This document shows positions 32,236-41,419 of a stretch of 64,000 nucleotides of DNA, piece after piece. The stretch spans positions 3,038,001 to 3,102,000 of the forward strand of contig CAVYKV010000001.1 in the NCBI GenBank assembly GCA_963769255.1, in the 5' to 3' direction. A program made the position numbers and the translations under genes. The first letter of the stretch is position 1; every line of letters starts with the position of its first letter. The stretch is from JAKACA01 sp963769255 (GTDB taxonomy: Bacteria > Actinomycetota > Acidimicrobiia > Acidimicrobiales > Bog-793). The notes beneath the pieces were generated by a model. The model ran no database searches. It was not told the DNA's origin and saw nothing but the letters and a program-made list of their open reading frames with translations.

Positions 32236-34884
32236 GTGCTTGTCGGGCGGGAGAACGAGCTGGCCCGCATCGAGCAGTTGTTGGCCGACGCCACGCAGGG
32301 ACGCAGCGGTGCGCTCGTCATCACGGGCGACCCCGGAATCGGGAAGACGGCGTTGTTGCGGGCGGCGGTGGAGGAGGCGGCGGGTTTCGTGGTGCTGAGG
32401 GCGCGCGGCGTGGCGGCCGAGTCGGAGCTCCCCTTCGCCGGCCTCGCCGAGCTGTTCGCCTCCGTCGTCGACCTGTTGGCGGTGCTGCCCGACCGCCAAC
32501 GCACCGCCATGGAAGGCGCCCTGGCGTTGGGACCGGCCACGAGCGTCGACCCGCTGGCGGTGGGCGTCGCAACGCTGGGGCTGCTGGCCGCTGCGGCCGA
32601 GAGGTCCCCGCTCGTGTGCGCCGTCGACGATCTGCAGTGGCTCGACGCGTCCTCCGAGCAGGCCCTGACCTTCGCGGCACGACGGCTGCAGGCGGAGGGG
32701 ATCGCCATGATCTTCACGAATCGCCGCGAGAACGGCCCCGGCTCGCCGGCGCTCGACCTCGACACGGTCGTGCTCGAGGGGCTCTCGGCCGATGCGGCCA
32801 CTCAACTCGTGCGCGCCGTCGCCGGCGCGCCCATCGACGACGCCGTGGCTCGCTGGCTCCACACCTCTACCCGGGGCAACCCACTGGCGCTCGTCGAGCT
32901 GCCATCGCTGTTGAGCAAGGGACAGTTGGACGGCTCCGAGCCGCTCGACGACCCCCTCCCGCCCGGGCCGACGACGGAGCGTGCCTTCCGGCGCCAGATC
33001 GCCGGGTTGGACGCCGACGCCCGCACCGCCGTGCTCGTGGCGGCGGCCAGCGGCGGCGGTGAGGCGAGCGTCATCATCGACGCCCTCGACGACCTCGGCA
33101 TCCCCGCCGCCGCCCTGGAGCGAGCGGAGGAAGCGGGCGTCGTGAGCCTCGAGCTCGGCGGCGTGGACTTCCGCCATCCGCTGCTGCGATCCGCCGCCTA
33201 TCACGGCGCCCTCGCCTCCAGCCGGCGCAAGGCGCACTCCGCCTTGGCCGACTGCGCGGGGCTCACGCCGTGGCCGCCCGCGCCGGTGAGCGAGCGGCCA
33301 GGTTGACACCCGAGCCGGACCTTCGGGCGCGGCGACTCGGGGAGGCCTCCGTCGACCTCAACCTCATCGGCCGTCCTGCGCAAGCCGTGGCGCTCGCCGC
33401 AGAGGCGCTCGGCGAGGTCCAGAGCAAGGAGCTGCACGCCGATCTCGAGCTCGTCCACTCGTCCTTCCTGATCCTCGTGGGGCAGCCCGTCGAGGCGCAC
33501 CGGCTGCTCACGGCTGAAGCCGCCCGCTTCGAGCAGGACGAGCCGGGGCGAGCCGCCATCTTGCAGATGGCCGCCGTGGCTCCCTGCTACCTCGTCGGCG
33601 ACGGCCGGCTGGCCTATCGGACGGCGCAGCAGGCACACGAGTGGACGGAGCGGGTGGGTGGCCCGCTCGGCATCTTCGCCGACGGGGTCCTCGCCCAAGC
33701 GCTCGTCATCCGGGGCGAGTGCGAGCGGGGTCGCCAGTTGCTCGACACCTGCCTGCCTCTCCTGATGGCGGCCGATCCCATCTGGGGGCCGCACCTCGCC
33801 TTCTCGCAGGGCGTGAGCATCACCTATGTCTGGGTCGAGGCCTTCGACAGCGCTCGGCAACTCCTCGAACGGATCGTCGACGCCGCCCGCGCCGCCGGTG
33901 CCCCCGGCCTGCTGCCGTTTCCGCTCTCCGTGTTGGGCGAGCTCGACTTCCGGACCGGAGCCTGGGACGCCTCGTACTCGCGCCTGCACGAAGCTGTGGA
34001 ACTGGCTCACCAGACGGGCCAATCCGTGCACCTCCCCCGCCTGCTGGCAGGGCTGGCGCGGCGTCGAGGCGTCCCGCGGCCAGGCGGAGAGCTGCCGGGC
34101 GCATGTCGCCGAGAGCCTGGTGCGGGCCGAAACCCTCGGGAGCTCGCGGGCGGCCTCGATCAGCGCCGACGAGATGCTCGGGCTGCTGGACTTCTCGGAG
34201 CAGCGCTACGCCGACGCCCTCGTCCGCCTCGAACGTCTCGCCGGTGTCCTCCGGGAGGAGGCCGTCGGCGAGCCGAGCCTGCTCGGGGCCGCCCCGGAAC
34301 GGATCGAGTCGCTGGCACGGGCGGGGCGCCCGGACGAGGCCGCTGCCGCACTTGCCGAGCTCAGCGGGCAGGCGGCCGGCGCCCAGAGCCGCTGGGGACA
34401 GGCGGCGGCCGAACGGTGCGCAGGCATCGTGGCATCCGAGGACGGTTTCGAGGGCGCCTTCGAGGCGTCGCTGGCATGGCACGATCAGATCGCCATGCCC
34501 TTCGAGCGGGCGCGCACCGAGCTGTGCTTCGGGGAGCGCCTGCGACGGGCGAAGCGCCGCGCCGAGGCGCGCGGGCATTTGCGGCAGGCCCTCGAGGTCT
34601 TCCGGGCCGTCGGCGCACGCCCGTTCGTCGACAGAGCCGAGCAGGAGCTGGCCGCCACGGGCGAGCGCGCCCGCCGCCGCGACCCCACCACGACGGAGGA
34701 GCTCACGCCGCAGGAGCTGCGCGAGGCGCTCGCCGTCGCCGAAGGGGCCTCGAACCGGGAGGTCGCCACGGCGCTCTTCCTTAGCGCCAAGACCGTCGAG
34801 TTCCACCTCGGGGCCGTCTACCGGAAGCTCGGCATCGGGTCCCGCACCGAGCTCGCCCGACGATTCGCCCAGCCTCGGAGCTGA
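32236..34884 (+). pseudogene. LAL-type LuxR regulator (AAA ATPase + TPR-like + LuxR), deletion and frameshift
   Basis: A large ATP-binding LuxR regulator of about 880 codons in three pieces. Piece one (32236-33306) has Walker A TGDPGIGKTALL, Walker B LVCAVDDLQWLD and the sensor region up to RRKAHSALAD. There the frame changes, and relatives have about 40 residues that are missing here. Piece two (about 33250-34060) carries the helical repeats from GERAARLTPEPD. Near 34059-34062 one extra G shifts frame again, after LLAGLAR, to VEASRGQAESC. Piece three ends with the LuxR helix-turn-helix (GASNREVATALFLSAKTVEF). The combined lesions make a functional protein unlikely, unless the first is an assembly gap. 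Confidence 0.8.
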
Positions 34885-34931
34885 CCGGGCGGGTCGGCGT
34901 CGGGCTCCCCGGGTCGTGCGGGGTTCGCCCG

Positions 34932-34948
34932 GGAAACTAGGGAGATCC
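34932..34948. promoter_or_regulatory. LAL-box copy 2, upstream of collagen-like gene
   Basis: GGAAACTAGGGAGATCC is, in reverse complement, close to the box before the LAL gene (both contain ATCCCTAG or ATCTCCCTAG followed by TTCC). It lies about 90 bases before ATG 35036. Confidence 0.4.
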
Positions 34949-35035
34949 CCGATCCGACCGTCCCCGCCTCCACGTACGGTGACACCCGATGCCGGTCCAC
35001 AGGCCGGCACCTCTCGCCGTCAGGAAGGGGCAGCG

Positions 35036-35785
35036 ATGCGCGCACGGATCTGGAAGAGCGATCAGGTTTCGGACTACAACACCTCGGGAACGGCCGGACG
35101 GCTCGCCGGCACGTTGAGGCGGCCGCTCGTGGCGGCCCTCGTCGTCTGCGCCCTGCTGGCACTCGGCGTCACCACAGCCGTCGCGGCTGAGCCGGGCTCG
35201 TCGGGCACGACGTTTCACGCATGTCTCAGGCAGGGGACCTTGACGAAGGTCGGCACGACACCGCCGGCATGTCCGCTGGGGTCGAAGGCCGTGTCGTGGA
35301 ACGCCACCGGGCCGAAAGGTGCGCGAGGCCCAGCGGGAGCCCGCGGGCCGCGAGGGCTACAGGGGATACAGGGGATACAGGGAGTGCAAGGGCCGGCCGG
35401 GCCGAGCAACAGCTTCTTCTCCTCCGAGACCGACCTGCACATCCCCTCAACGCTCGGCACGATCACCGTTCTCGTTCTCTTGGCGGGAACCTACGTCGTG
35501 AATGCCGACCTGTCGCTCGAGGACACGAGCGGGAGCAACGCCTCCGATCTCGTCGAGTGCCAGCTGACGCTCGGATCGGCGACCGACGCCGTCGACACGG
35601 GTCTGCTCGGCCCGAGCAGCGCGCCCGAGAACCACGGCGCCATGTCGCTGACGGTGGCCGCCACCATCACCGCTACCGGCCTGGCTGCGGTGAAGTGCGT
35701 CGGGGCCGGCAACACCGGGAACACCGTCGTCCCCACGGCGACCATCACCGCGGTGCAGTCCGGCAGCCTCGACGTCGAGAGCTGA
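35036..35785 (+). CDS. Secreted collagen-like repeat protein
   Basis: A 249-residue exported protein. A positively charged start is followed by a hydrophobic segment (PLVAALVVCALLALGVTTA) and a likely signal cleavage near AVAAEPG. A conserved region with two cysteines (HACLRQGTLTKVG, PPACPLG) precedes 11 Gly-X-Y triplets from GPKGARGPAGARGPRG to GVQGPAGPS. The C-terminal 120 residues form a beta-rich globular domain (VVNADLSLEDTSGSNASDL). The design matches bacterial collagen-like surface proteins, where the triplets trimerise. AGGAAGGGG precedes the ATG. The LAL box upstream suggests regulation by the neighbouring (now broken) regulator. Confidence 0.85.
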   Translation: MRARIWKSDQVSDYNTSGTAGRLAGTLRRPLVAALVVCALLALGVTTAVAAEPGSSGTTFHACLRQGTLTKVGTTPPACPLGSKAVSWNATGPKGARGPAGARGPRGLQGIQGIQGVQGPAGPSNSFFSSETDLHIPSTLGTITVLVLLAGTYVVNADLSLEDTSGSNASDLVECQLTLGSATDAVDTGLLGPSSAPENHGAMSLTVAATITATGLAAVKCVGAGNTGNTVVPTATITAVQSGSLDVES

Positions 35786-35812
35786 GCGGAAAGACGCCTC
35801 CCTGGTGGGACC

Positions 35813-37261
35813 TCAGCTCTTCGGCTTGACGACCGTTTCCGCACGGCCCGGCGAGTACCCGTACTGCAGATACCCCGGATTCCAGTCCACGTAGGCGCGG
35901 TAGGTGTAACTGCCGACGGTGCCGTGGCCGGCGATGTGGAAGGAGAACTTCCCGCTGGCCGACTCGGTGGTGGTGGCGATGTTGTGCCACAACTTGCCTT
36001 CGAGCTGCTCGAGCTGCACCCTGCGGCCCGCCTTGGGAGAGCTACCGGTTCCGGAGGCCGTGATGGCGGTGCCGGTGTCGACCTTGCTCTTGGAGAGACT
36101 GAACGTCACGTTCTGCGTGGGGAGCACCGGCCAGACGGTGAGGGGGCCGCTCGTCCCGACCACGATGCCGGCGCCGGTGTTGTCGATGGCCGCCGAGAAG
36201 GCGTTGCTCTTGATCGCACTCCCCATGTTCACGCGAGTGCTCCACGTGGAGCCCGAGATCGTGGACTGCCCCTCCAAGTCGTAGCCGTCCTGGTTGCGCT
36301 CCGTGAAAACAAAGGTGCGCCCGGCCGGAGTCTCGTAGGCCGTGTTCCAGTTCGGACCGCCTCCGCCGCTCTTCGGGACCACGTGTGGCGGCCCGAAGCT
36401 CGTGCCGTTGAAGAGGCGCAGCACGAGGGACTGCGAGCCGGAGGTGAGCTGGGTGACGAGGGCCTGACCGCTCACGGCGATGAGCTGCTGGCCCGTGAAG
36501 CGGCCCACCTTGTGGAAGACCGTGGAACCGGCCGGGGCGAAGCTGGCGATCGTGGCGTCGTTGCTGTCGCTACCGGCGGCGATGACGCCACCCTTGTAGC
36601 TGCCGAGACCGGCGGTGAAGAAGTCCGCCGAGGCCGTGTCCGCCATGGCGGTGACGACCGTGGCGTTCGCCGGGTCGCTGAAGGGGGCGAACTCGACGGG
36701 GAACTTCGTGCCGGCATCGTTCTCCGCCCACATGATGTGGCCGACGCCGTGGACACCGAAGGCCTCGGCGGCGTCGATGTTGGGTCCGGAGGCCGTGCCG
36801 AGAGGGACGGGGGCGCCGAACGTCCTGCCGCCGTTCGTCGATTCGAAGAGGAGGTCGTTGGCGCCGCAGCATTCGTCCATGGCGACGAAGACGTCGCCGT
36901 TGTCCTCCACGGTGACGAAGGGCGAGTCGTCCACGCTGCTCGCGTCCTTCGTGTACAGATCCGTCTTGCTGGCACACGACCTGGCGCCCCGCTTCAGCAC
37001 GCAGACCTGGATACCACCTTCGGTGTTCTTCGTCGCGATGCGGTAGGCGATGATGAGGTTCCCGTTGTCACCGTCGGTCGTGGCGCTGCTCGGGCCGTTG
37101 GCGGTGCCCGCCACGAAGGAGGCGAGCTCCGGCTGCGGCGAGCCCTTGATCGTAGAGCTCGGCGCCGCCAAGGCGCTGCTGCCGAGGCCGCTGAGCGTGG
37201 CGGCCAGCAGGCCGGCGCAACAGGCGAGCGAGATGCGGCCGATGGAGTGCTTTCGAGGCAT
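35813..37261 (-). CDS. Secreted beta-propeller-like protein
   Basis: A 482-residue exported protein. The signal peptide is SIGRISLACCAGLLAATLSG followed by ALAA. The body consists of repeated strands typical of BNR/sialidase-like propellers (FVTVEDNGDVFVAMD, LLFESTNGGRTFGAP, GHIMWAENDAGTKF, AFSAAIDNTGAGIVVG). The C-terminal 100 residues form a beta-sandwich (VTFSLSKSKVDTGTAITA, with a YRAYVDWNPGYLQYGY end). No catalytic residue of sialidases is recognised, so binding or scaffold roles are equally likely. GGGGAGGA precedes the ATG. It converges on the collagen-like gene only 27 bases away; the two may be surface partners. Confidence 0.7.
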   Translation of the reverse strand: MPRKHSIGRISLACCAGLLAATLSGLGSSALAAPSSTIKGSPQPELASFVAGTANGPSSATTDGDNGNLIIAYRIATKNTEGGIQVCVLKRGARSCASKTDLYTKDASSVDDSPFVTVEDNGDVFVAMDECCGANDLLFESTNGGRTFGAPVPLGTASGPNIDAAEAFGVHGVGHIMWAENDAGTKFPVEFAPFSDPANATVVTAMADTASADFFTAGLGSYKGGVIAAGSDSNDATIASFAPAGSTVFHKVGRFTGQQLIAVSGQALVTQLTSGSQSLVLRLFNGTSFGPPHVVPKSGGGGPNWNTAYETPAGRTFVFTERNQDGYDLEGQSTISGSTWSTRVNMGSAIKSNAFSAAIDNTGAGIVVGTSGPLTVWPVLPTQNVTFSLSKSKVDTGTAITASGTGSSPKAGRRVQLEQLEGKLWHNIATTTESASGKFSFHIAGHGTVGSYTYRAYVDWNPGYLQYGYSPGRAETVVKPKS

Positions 37262-37382
37262 GGGTCCTCCCCTTCGTCCCTCCGCGGCGCCCCTCAGGGG
37301 TTTGCATCCGGTCGCGGTCGCACACATTGTGGCAGACCAGGCGCCCGCTCCTTCACCAAGGCGATTTGTAGTCTCGTCGCGC

Positions 37383-37622
37383 CCCTGGCACTCGCATGAC
37401 GGCGGCCAGACGCTCTACGTCCCCGAGGGCCGCGGGCTGGCGCAGTCACGGGGCGACGGCATCATCGAGATGCGTCCCGGCGACGTCGTCTCCACCCCCG
37501 ACGGCGAGGAGCACTGGCACGGTGCGGCGCCCGACCACTTCATGACCCAGCTCTCCCTCACGGAGGGCGATTCACACTGGGGCGCCCACGTCACCGACGC
37601 CGAGTACGGCGGGGAGCGGTAG
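37383..37622 (+). pseudogene. C-terminal fragment of a cupin-domain protein
   Basis: The frame encodes PWHSHDGGQTLYVPEGRGL, MRPGDVVSTPDGEEHWHGA and a closing SHWGAHVTDAEYGG, which are cupin motifs 1 and 2 with their metal histidines. The N-terminal half of the usual 130-residue protein is absent and replaced by unrelated sequence upstream, with no plausible start codon. It is probably a truncated relic. Confidence 0.6.
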
Positions 37623-37650
37623 CTCGACGGCCCTGCTGACGAAAGGCTCG

Positions 37651-38265
37651 TCAGGACGTCGTGATGGGCGGTGAGGCGTCGGGCGGGAACTCGCCGGCAC
37701 TCAGTCCGGCCTTGTCCGTGAGTGCCGTGACGTGCCGGTGTATCTCCACGATGAGAGCGGCGTTCTTGGCCATCTCGGTCGTGAGGGCGTGGATGGCGGT
37801 CGTCAGGTCGGTGTTCTCCTCGATGAGCGCGACGATGTTGGTCTCGGTCTCCTCGATCTGCTGCTCCTGCAGGTCGATCTTGTCGAGGAGCGCCGTCAGG
37901 GCGTTCTGCGCCCGGTTGGCGGCGGTGGCGACGAGGAACCCGATGAACAGCTCGGCCACCGTGGTGACGAGGTTGAGCGGGAAGTTGAAGCCCTGGCTCG
38001 TGAACCAGGCCGGGAGCCAGGTCCCGCTCGACAGCTTGTGGCCGCCGAGAGCGAAGAGCAGCGTCCAGGCGGCGACGAGGACGAACCAGAAGGCGATATT
38101 GAGCGGCCGCCCCATCGCCTCGGACACCCAGTCGGCGAAGCGATCGAAGGTCGTGGGATTCTTGACCGCGTCGCTCATCGCCTGAGTCGTCGTCCCGGGC
38201 CCTGACGACGGCGCCGACGGCGGGAGCCGGGCGGGCTGCTCGGTTGCGTCTTCCGTCACCGTCAT
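37651..38265 (-). CDS. Low-affinity iron permease family membrane protein
   Basis: A 204-residue membrane protein. It matches the low-affinity iron permease family: TFDRFADWVSEAMGRPLNIA, a first hydrophobic helix (FWFVLVAAWTLLFALGG), a loop with FNFPLNLVTTVAELFIGFL and the closing ATAANRAQNALTALLDKIDL. A coiled-coil-prone tail of about 70 residues follows (EQQIEETETNIVALIEENT). ATG 38265 is preceded by GAGGAGG. Iron transport for these bacterial relatives is not well proved, so the function is tentative. Confidence 0.78.
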   Translation of the reverse strand: MTVTEDATEQPARLPPSAPSSGPGTTTQAMSDAVKNPTTFDRFADWVSEAMGRPLNIAFWFVLVAAWTLLFALGGHKLSSGTWLPAWFTSQGFNFPLNLVTTVAELFIGFLVATAANRAQNALTALLDKIDLQEQQIEETETNIVALIEENTDLTTAIHALTTEMAKNAALIVEIHRHVTALTDKAGLSAGEFPPDASPPITTS

Positions 38266-38367
38266 GGCGCTCGCCTCCTCGACGTGATCGGTCTTCAGCA
38301 TATGAGAGGCGATACGACGCCCCGGGGCATGACGCCACGTAGCCTGAGGCACTCGAGGAGAGGTGTC

Positions 38368-39072
38368 ATGGAACCCATCACGGAGGACTGGGAGCGCGCC
38401 GTGGCGGTCGTCGCCCACCCCGACGATCTGGAGTACGGGGCGGCGAGCGCCGTGGCGCGTTGGACGGCTCAGGGCAAGGAGGTCTCCTACGTCCTCGCCA
38501 CGCGGGGAGAGGCCGGGATCGCCGGCCTGGCCCCGGCGGAGGCGGGACCCCTGCGAGAGGAGGAGCAGCGCCGCAGCGCCGCCGTCGTCGGGGTCTCCAC
38601 CGTCGAGTTCCTCGGGCATCCCGACGGTGCCATCGAGTACGGCCTGGCGTTGCGGCGGGACCTCGCCGGAGCCTTTCGCCGCTTCCGGCCGGACATCGTG
38701 ATCGGGATGAACTTCGACCTCACGTGGGGGGCCGGCGGCAACGTCAACCATGCGGACCACCGCGCCGTCGGGCTGGCGGTCCTGGACGCCTGCCGCGACG
38801 CCGCCAACGAGTGGGTGTTCCCCCACCTCGGTCCGCCATGGGGCGGGATCACGGCGGTCTACATGAACGCCGCCGACCCGCCGACGCACTACGTGGACGT
38901 CACCACCACCATCGAGGCCGGGGTGTCCTCGCTACGCGAGCACGGCGCCTACATCCGGGCTCTCGGCAAGGACTTCGATCCGGACGACTTCCTGCGCACG
39001 ATCGCCCGGCAGGCCGGGTCGGCGGCGGGCTGTGACCTCGCCGTGCTGTTTCGCGCCTACAACGCCGGCTAG
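38368..39072 (+). CDS. PIG-L family deacetylase
   Basis: A 234-residue LmbE/PIG-L zinc deacetylase. The zinc site is VVAHPDDLEYGA (His-Pro-Asp-Asp) with a third ligand in NVNHADHRAVG. VLATRGEAGIAG is the family segment after the first strand. The family removes acetyl groups from N-acetylglucosaminyl compounds, as in mycothiol synthesis and detoxification, or from lipids and antibiotics. GGAGAGG precedes the ATG. Its stop overlaps the stop of the convergent sigma factor gene in CTAG at 39069-39072. Confidence 0.9.
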   Translation: MEPITEDWERAVAVVAHPDDLEYGAASAVARWTAQGKEVSYVLATRGEAGIAGLAPAEAGPLREEEQRRSAAVVGVSTVEFLGHPDGAIEYGLALRRDLAGAFRRFRPDIVIGMNFDLTWGAGGNVNHADHRAVGLAVLDACRDAANEWVFPHLGPPWGGITAVYMNAADPPTHYVDVTTTIEAGVSSLREHGAYIRALGKDFDPDDFLRTIARQAGSAAGCDLAVLFRAYNAG

Positions 39073-40106
39073 ACCGAGCGGATCGCCGGATCGTTCGTCG
39101 CCCTCGCCGTGAGGGCCGCCAGGGCCTCGACCGCCCCAGTGGTGGGAGCGATCGCCACGAGCCCCCGGTAGAGCCGGACGATGGTGGCACGATCGACGGT
39201 GCCGGTGCGGGCCCGGTCGCAATGGGCCGACTGGATGGCCGCCTCCAGCTGGAAGCGCCCGAGGGGGGCGCCGAGTGCGTGGGCCCGCACGAGGAACGCT
39301 TCGCCTTCGGCGATGAGCGAGCGGTCCCACAACGCCGTGTCCTGTTCGTCGAGCGGCGGCCACGGTCGGCCCGTTCGTGCCGGCGCCCGTGACTGCGCGA
39401 ACGTGAGGAGGGCGGCGAGGCCCCAGGCCTCCGGCTCGGTGTCGAGCAGGCTCGCCGTCAACACGGCGAGCCAGCGGGCCTCGTCGGCAATCGACTCTCT
39501 GATGCGCTCGTGCTGATCGAGCCAGTCGATCGCGTAGGCGCCGTAGATGGCCTCGAGCACGGCGGGCAGGCGGGCAGGCAGGTCGGCCCGCGTGGGCACG
39601 CGAAACGGGATGCCGGTGTCCCGGATTCGCCGCTTCGCCCGCACGAGGCGCTGCGCCATGGCGGCAGGCGGCACGGCGAAGACGCCGGCGATGCGATCCG
39701 CTTCGAAACCCAACACGACCTGCAGCATGAGCGGCGTGCGCACGGCAGGATCGATGGCCGGGTGGGCGCAGGCGAAGAGCAGCTCGAGTCGCTTGTCGGG
39801 AATGGCATCGGGGTCGGGATCGGCGATCGAGGCCGGGACGTCGCCGTCCAGTGATGCCGCCGTGCGCACGGCGGCGGAGGCGAAGACGTCTCGGATGCGA
39901 TTGCGGGCCACGGTCATCAGCCACCCTTGCGGGTTGTCGGGGACGCCGGTCCTGGGCCAGGTGCGCAGCGCCCGTTCGAAGGCGTCGGCAAGGGCGTCCT
40001 CGGCGAGGACGATGTCTCGCGTCGAGGACGCCAGCAACGCCACGAGGCGGCCGTACGACTCCCGGGCGGCGCGGGCGGCGGCCGCCCGGGAGTCGTGAAC
40101 GGTCAC
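39069..40106 (-). CDS. ECF42-group RNA polymerase sigma factor
   Basis: A 345-residue sigma factor of the ECF42 group. Sigma2 is AEDALADAFERALRTWP with DNPQGWLMTVARNRIRD, and sigma4 is PLMLQVVLGFEADRIAGVFA with MAQRLVRAKRRIRDTG. The long C-terminal extension, needed for activity in this group, has helices such as LGRFQLEAAIQSAH. It ends about 60 residues earlier than typical members (around 410), so part of the TPR-like extension is lacking. The GTG start overlaps the stop of the DGPF-type gene (GTGA). Self-regulation from the TGTCGA promoter at 40534-40560 is likely. Confidence 0.88.
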   Translation of the reverse strand: MTVHDSRAAAARAARESYGRLVALLASSTRDIVLAEDALADAFERALRTWPRTGVPDNPQGWLMTVARNRIRDVFASAAVRTAASLDGDVPASIADPDPDAIPDKRLELLFACAHPAIDPAVRTPLMLQVVLGFEADRIAGVFAVPPAAMAQRLVRAKRRIRDTGIPFRVPTRADLPARLPAVLEAIYGAYAIDWLDQHERIRESIADEARWLAVLTASLLDTEPEAWGLAALLTFAQSRAPARTGRPWPPLDEQDTALWDRSLIAEGEAFLVRAHALGAPLGRFQLEAAIQSAHCDRARTGTVDRATIVRLYRGLVAIAPTTGAVEALAALTARATNDPAIRSV

Positions 40107-40489
40107 TTGACGGGCGGTTCGCCCTGCCAGGCGCCGTCCACGTACCGGGTCGCCGACGGCCTGATCTCGATGTGGCCCCAGGCGACCGATGGTGCCCGGC
40201 TCGCCCATTCGATGGCCGCATCGAGGTCCTCGACGTCGATAACGAAGGAGCCGCCGAGCTGCTCCTTCGAGTCGGCGAAGGGTCCCTCCTGCACGACGAG
40301 CTCACCGGTTGCGAGCGTGATGGTGGTTGCGGTGTTCGACCGCTGCAGGACCTCGGCGCTTGCGAGAACGCCGGCCTCGTCGAGCGCCTTGGCGTAGACC
40401 TGGAAGGCTCTCATTCCCTCCGCAAGGGCCTCGGCACCGATCTCCTCGGCGGTCGGTTCGGGGTAGTGGAGCAAGAGTGCGTAACGCAT
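40103..40489 (-). CDS. YCII/DGPF-domain protein paired with ECF42 sigma
   Basis: A 128-residue dimeric alpha-beta protein of the YCII-related DGPF family. The signature is EGPFADSKEQLGGSFVIDV, the usual DGPF segment with Glu in place of Asp, and it opens with MRYALLLHYPEP. Such proteins accompany ECF42 sigma factors in most genomes and are thought to modulate them or to be their output; the mechanism is unsettled. AAGGAC precedes the ATG. Its stop overlaps the sigma start, so expression is coupled. Confidence 0.88.
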   Translation of the reverse strand: MRYALLLHYPEPTAEEIGAEALAEGMRAFQVYAKALDEAGVLASAEVLQRSNTATTITLATGELVVQEGPFADSKEQLGGSFVIDVEDLDAAIEWASRAPSVAWGHIEIRPSATRYVDGAWQGEPPVK

Positions 40490-40533
40490 GGGGTGGAGTC
40501 CTTTCGGATCGTCTTCGATTCTGACACCGAAGT

Positions 40534-40560
40534 GACGGGCGAACGCCGGCGAAATCGACA
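40534..40560 (-). promoter_or_regulatory. ECF42-type promoter TGTCGA-N17-CGTC
   Basis: On the minus strand TGTCGA (40560-40555) is followed by 17 bases and CGTC (40537-40534), about 45 bases before the DGPF ATG. ECF42 promoters are reported to have a TGTCGA -35 and a CGA/TC -10, so this fits autoregulation. Confidence 0.6.
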
Positions 40561-40575
40561 ACGATCCCGTGAAAG

Positions 40576-40581
40576 TAGGCT
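40576..40581 (+). promoter_or_regulatory. -10 box, leaderless start of PAP2 gene
   Basis: TAGGCT six bases before GTG 40588, with no ribosome site between. Confidence 0.45.
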
Positions 40582-40587
40582 GACATT

Positions 40588-41337
40588 GTGCGGGTAGCAC
40601 CTTCGGAAACGGTGGCGGGGCGCAGGCGCGGGAGCAGTCGGCTCGAGCGCCTGCTCGGCGGCGCGCCGCTCGTGTCCGCCCGTCTCCGTCGATGGGTGCT
40701 CGGCGTGAGCATCCTCGCCGTCGGCTGCCTGGCCGGCTTCGGCTTTGCGGTCCGGAACTCCACTCGTCCATTCCTGTTCGACGCCACCGTCGACTCGTTC
40801 CTCCTCCGGACCTCGGGCCTCGAGTACCGGGTGGCCGTCATCCTCAGCGAGGCCGGGGATCCGAAGATCTTCGTGACGATCACCGCTGTCGTCGCCCTCG
40901 CCCTCATCCTCCTGCGCGACTACCGGGCGGCCGTTGCCGCCGTTGTGAGCGTCGGTGTCGCCCTCGTCCTCGTCGAGGATGCCCTCAAGCCGTTCTTCGA
41001 CCGCCACCACGGGACCTGGCCAGGAGGACCGACCTTCCCGTCCGGTCACGCCGCCGTCGCCCTCGCCTTGGCCGGGGCGGTGACATTGGCCGCAGCCGGC
41101 GATCGCCCGCTCGGCCGGCTGCTCGGGCCGGTCTGGCGCCGCCTGCTCATGGTCGTGGTGCTCGGCATCGGCTGCACCATCGGCATCGCCATGGTCGTCC
41201 TGCAGTTCCACTTCATGAGCGACGTCGTGGCCGGCATCCCGCTCGGCCTCGCCGTGAGCGGCTGCACGGCCGTCGCCTTGGACGCCGTCGCCGCTCGCTG
41301 GCAGGCCGCGAGGGACCGCCGGGCCCTGTCGCCGTGA
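40588..41337 (+). CDS. PAP2-superfamily membrane phosphatase
   Basis: A 249-residue membrane protein with about six hydrophobic helices. The acid-phosphatase motifs are present in a loose form: ALKPFFDRHHGTW, TFPSGHAAVAL (the conserved PSGH) and LQFHFMSDVVAG (a final His and Asp). This matches PAP2 phosphatases that dephosphorylate undecaprenyl or phosphatidic lipids in the membrane. The motif 1 lysine and arginine are kept. The transcript appears leaderless, since a -10 box ends six bases before the GTG. It is divergent from the ECF42 operon but apparently not part of it. Confidence 0.85.
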   Translation: MRVAPSETVAGRRRGSSRLERLLGGAPLVSARLRRWVLGVSILAVGCLAGFGFAVRNSTRPFLFDATVDSFLLRTSGLEYRVAVILSEAGDPKIFVTITAVVALALILLRDYRAAVAAVVSVGVALVLVEDALKPFFDRHHGTWPGGPTFPSGHAAVALALAGAVTLAAAGDRPLGRLLGPVWRRLLMVVVLGIGCTIGIAMVVLQFHFMSDVVAGIPLGLAVSGCTAVALDAVAARWQAARDRRALSP

Positions 41338-41406
41338 TCGCCGGCGCCGGCGATCGGCGCCGTCACGAGGGCGGCGTCGCCGCGGCCGTCGCCGGCTCGA
41401 AGACGG

Positions 41407-41412
41407 TACGTT
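41407..41412 (+). promoter_or_regulatory. -10 box, leaderless start of DyP gene
   Basis: TACGTT lies seven bases before GTG 41420 with no ribosome site between. Confidence 0.45.
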
Positions 41413-41419
41413 TGGGCGG

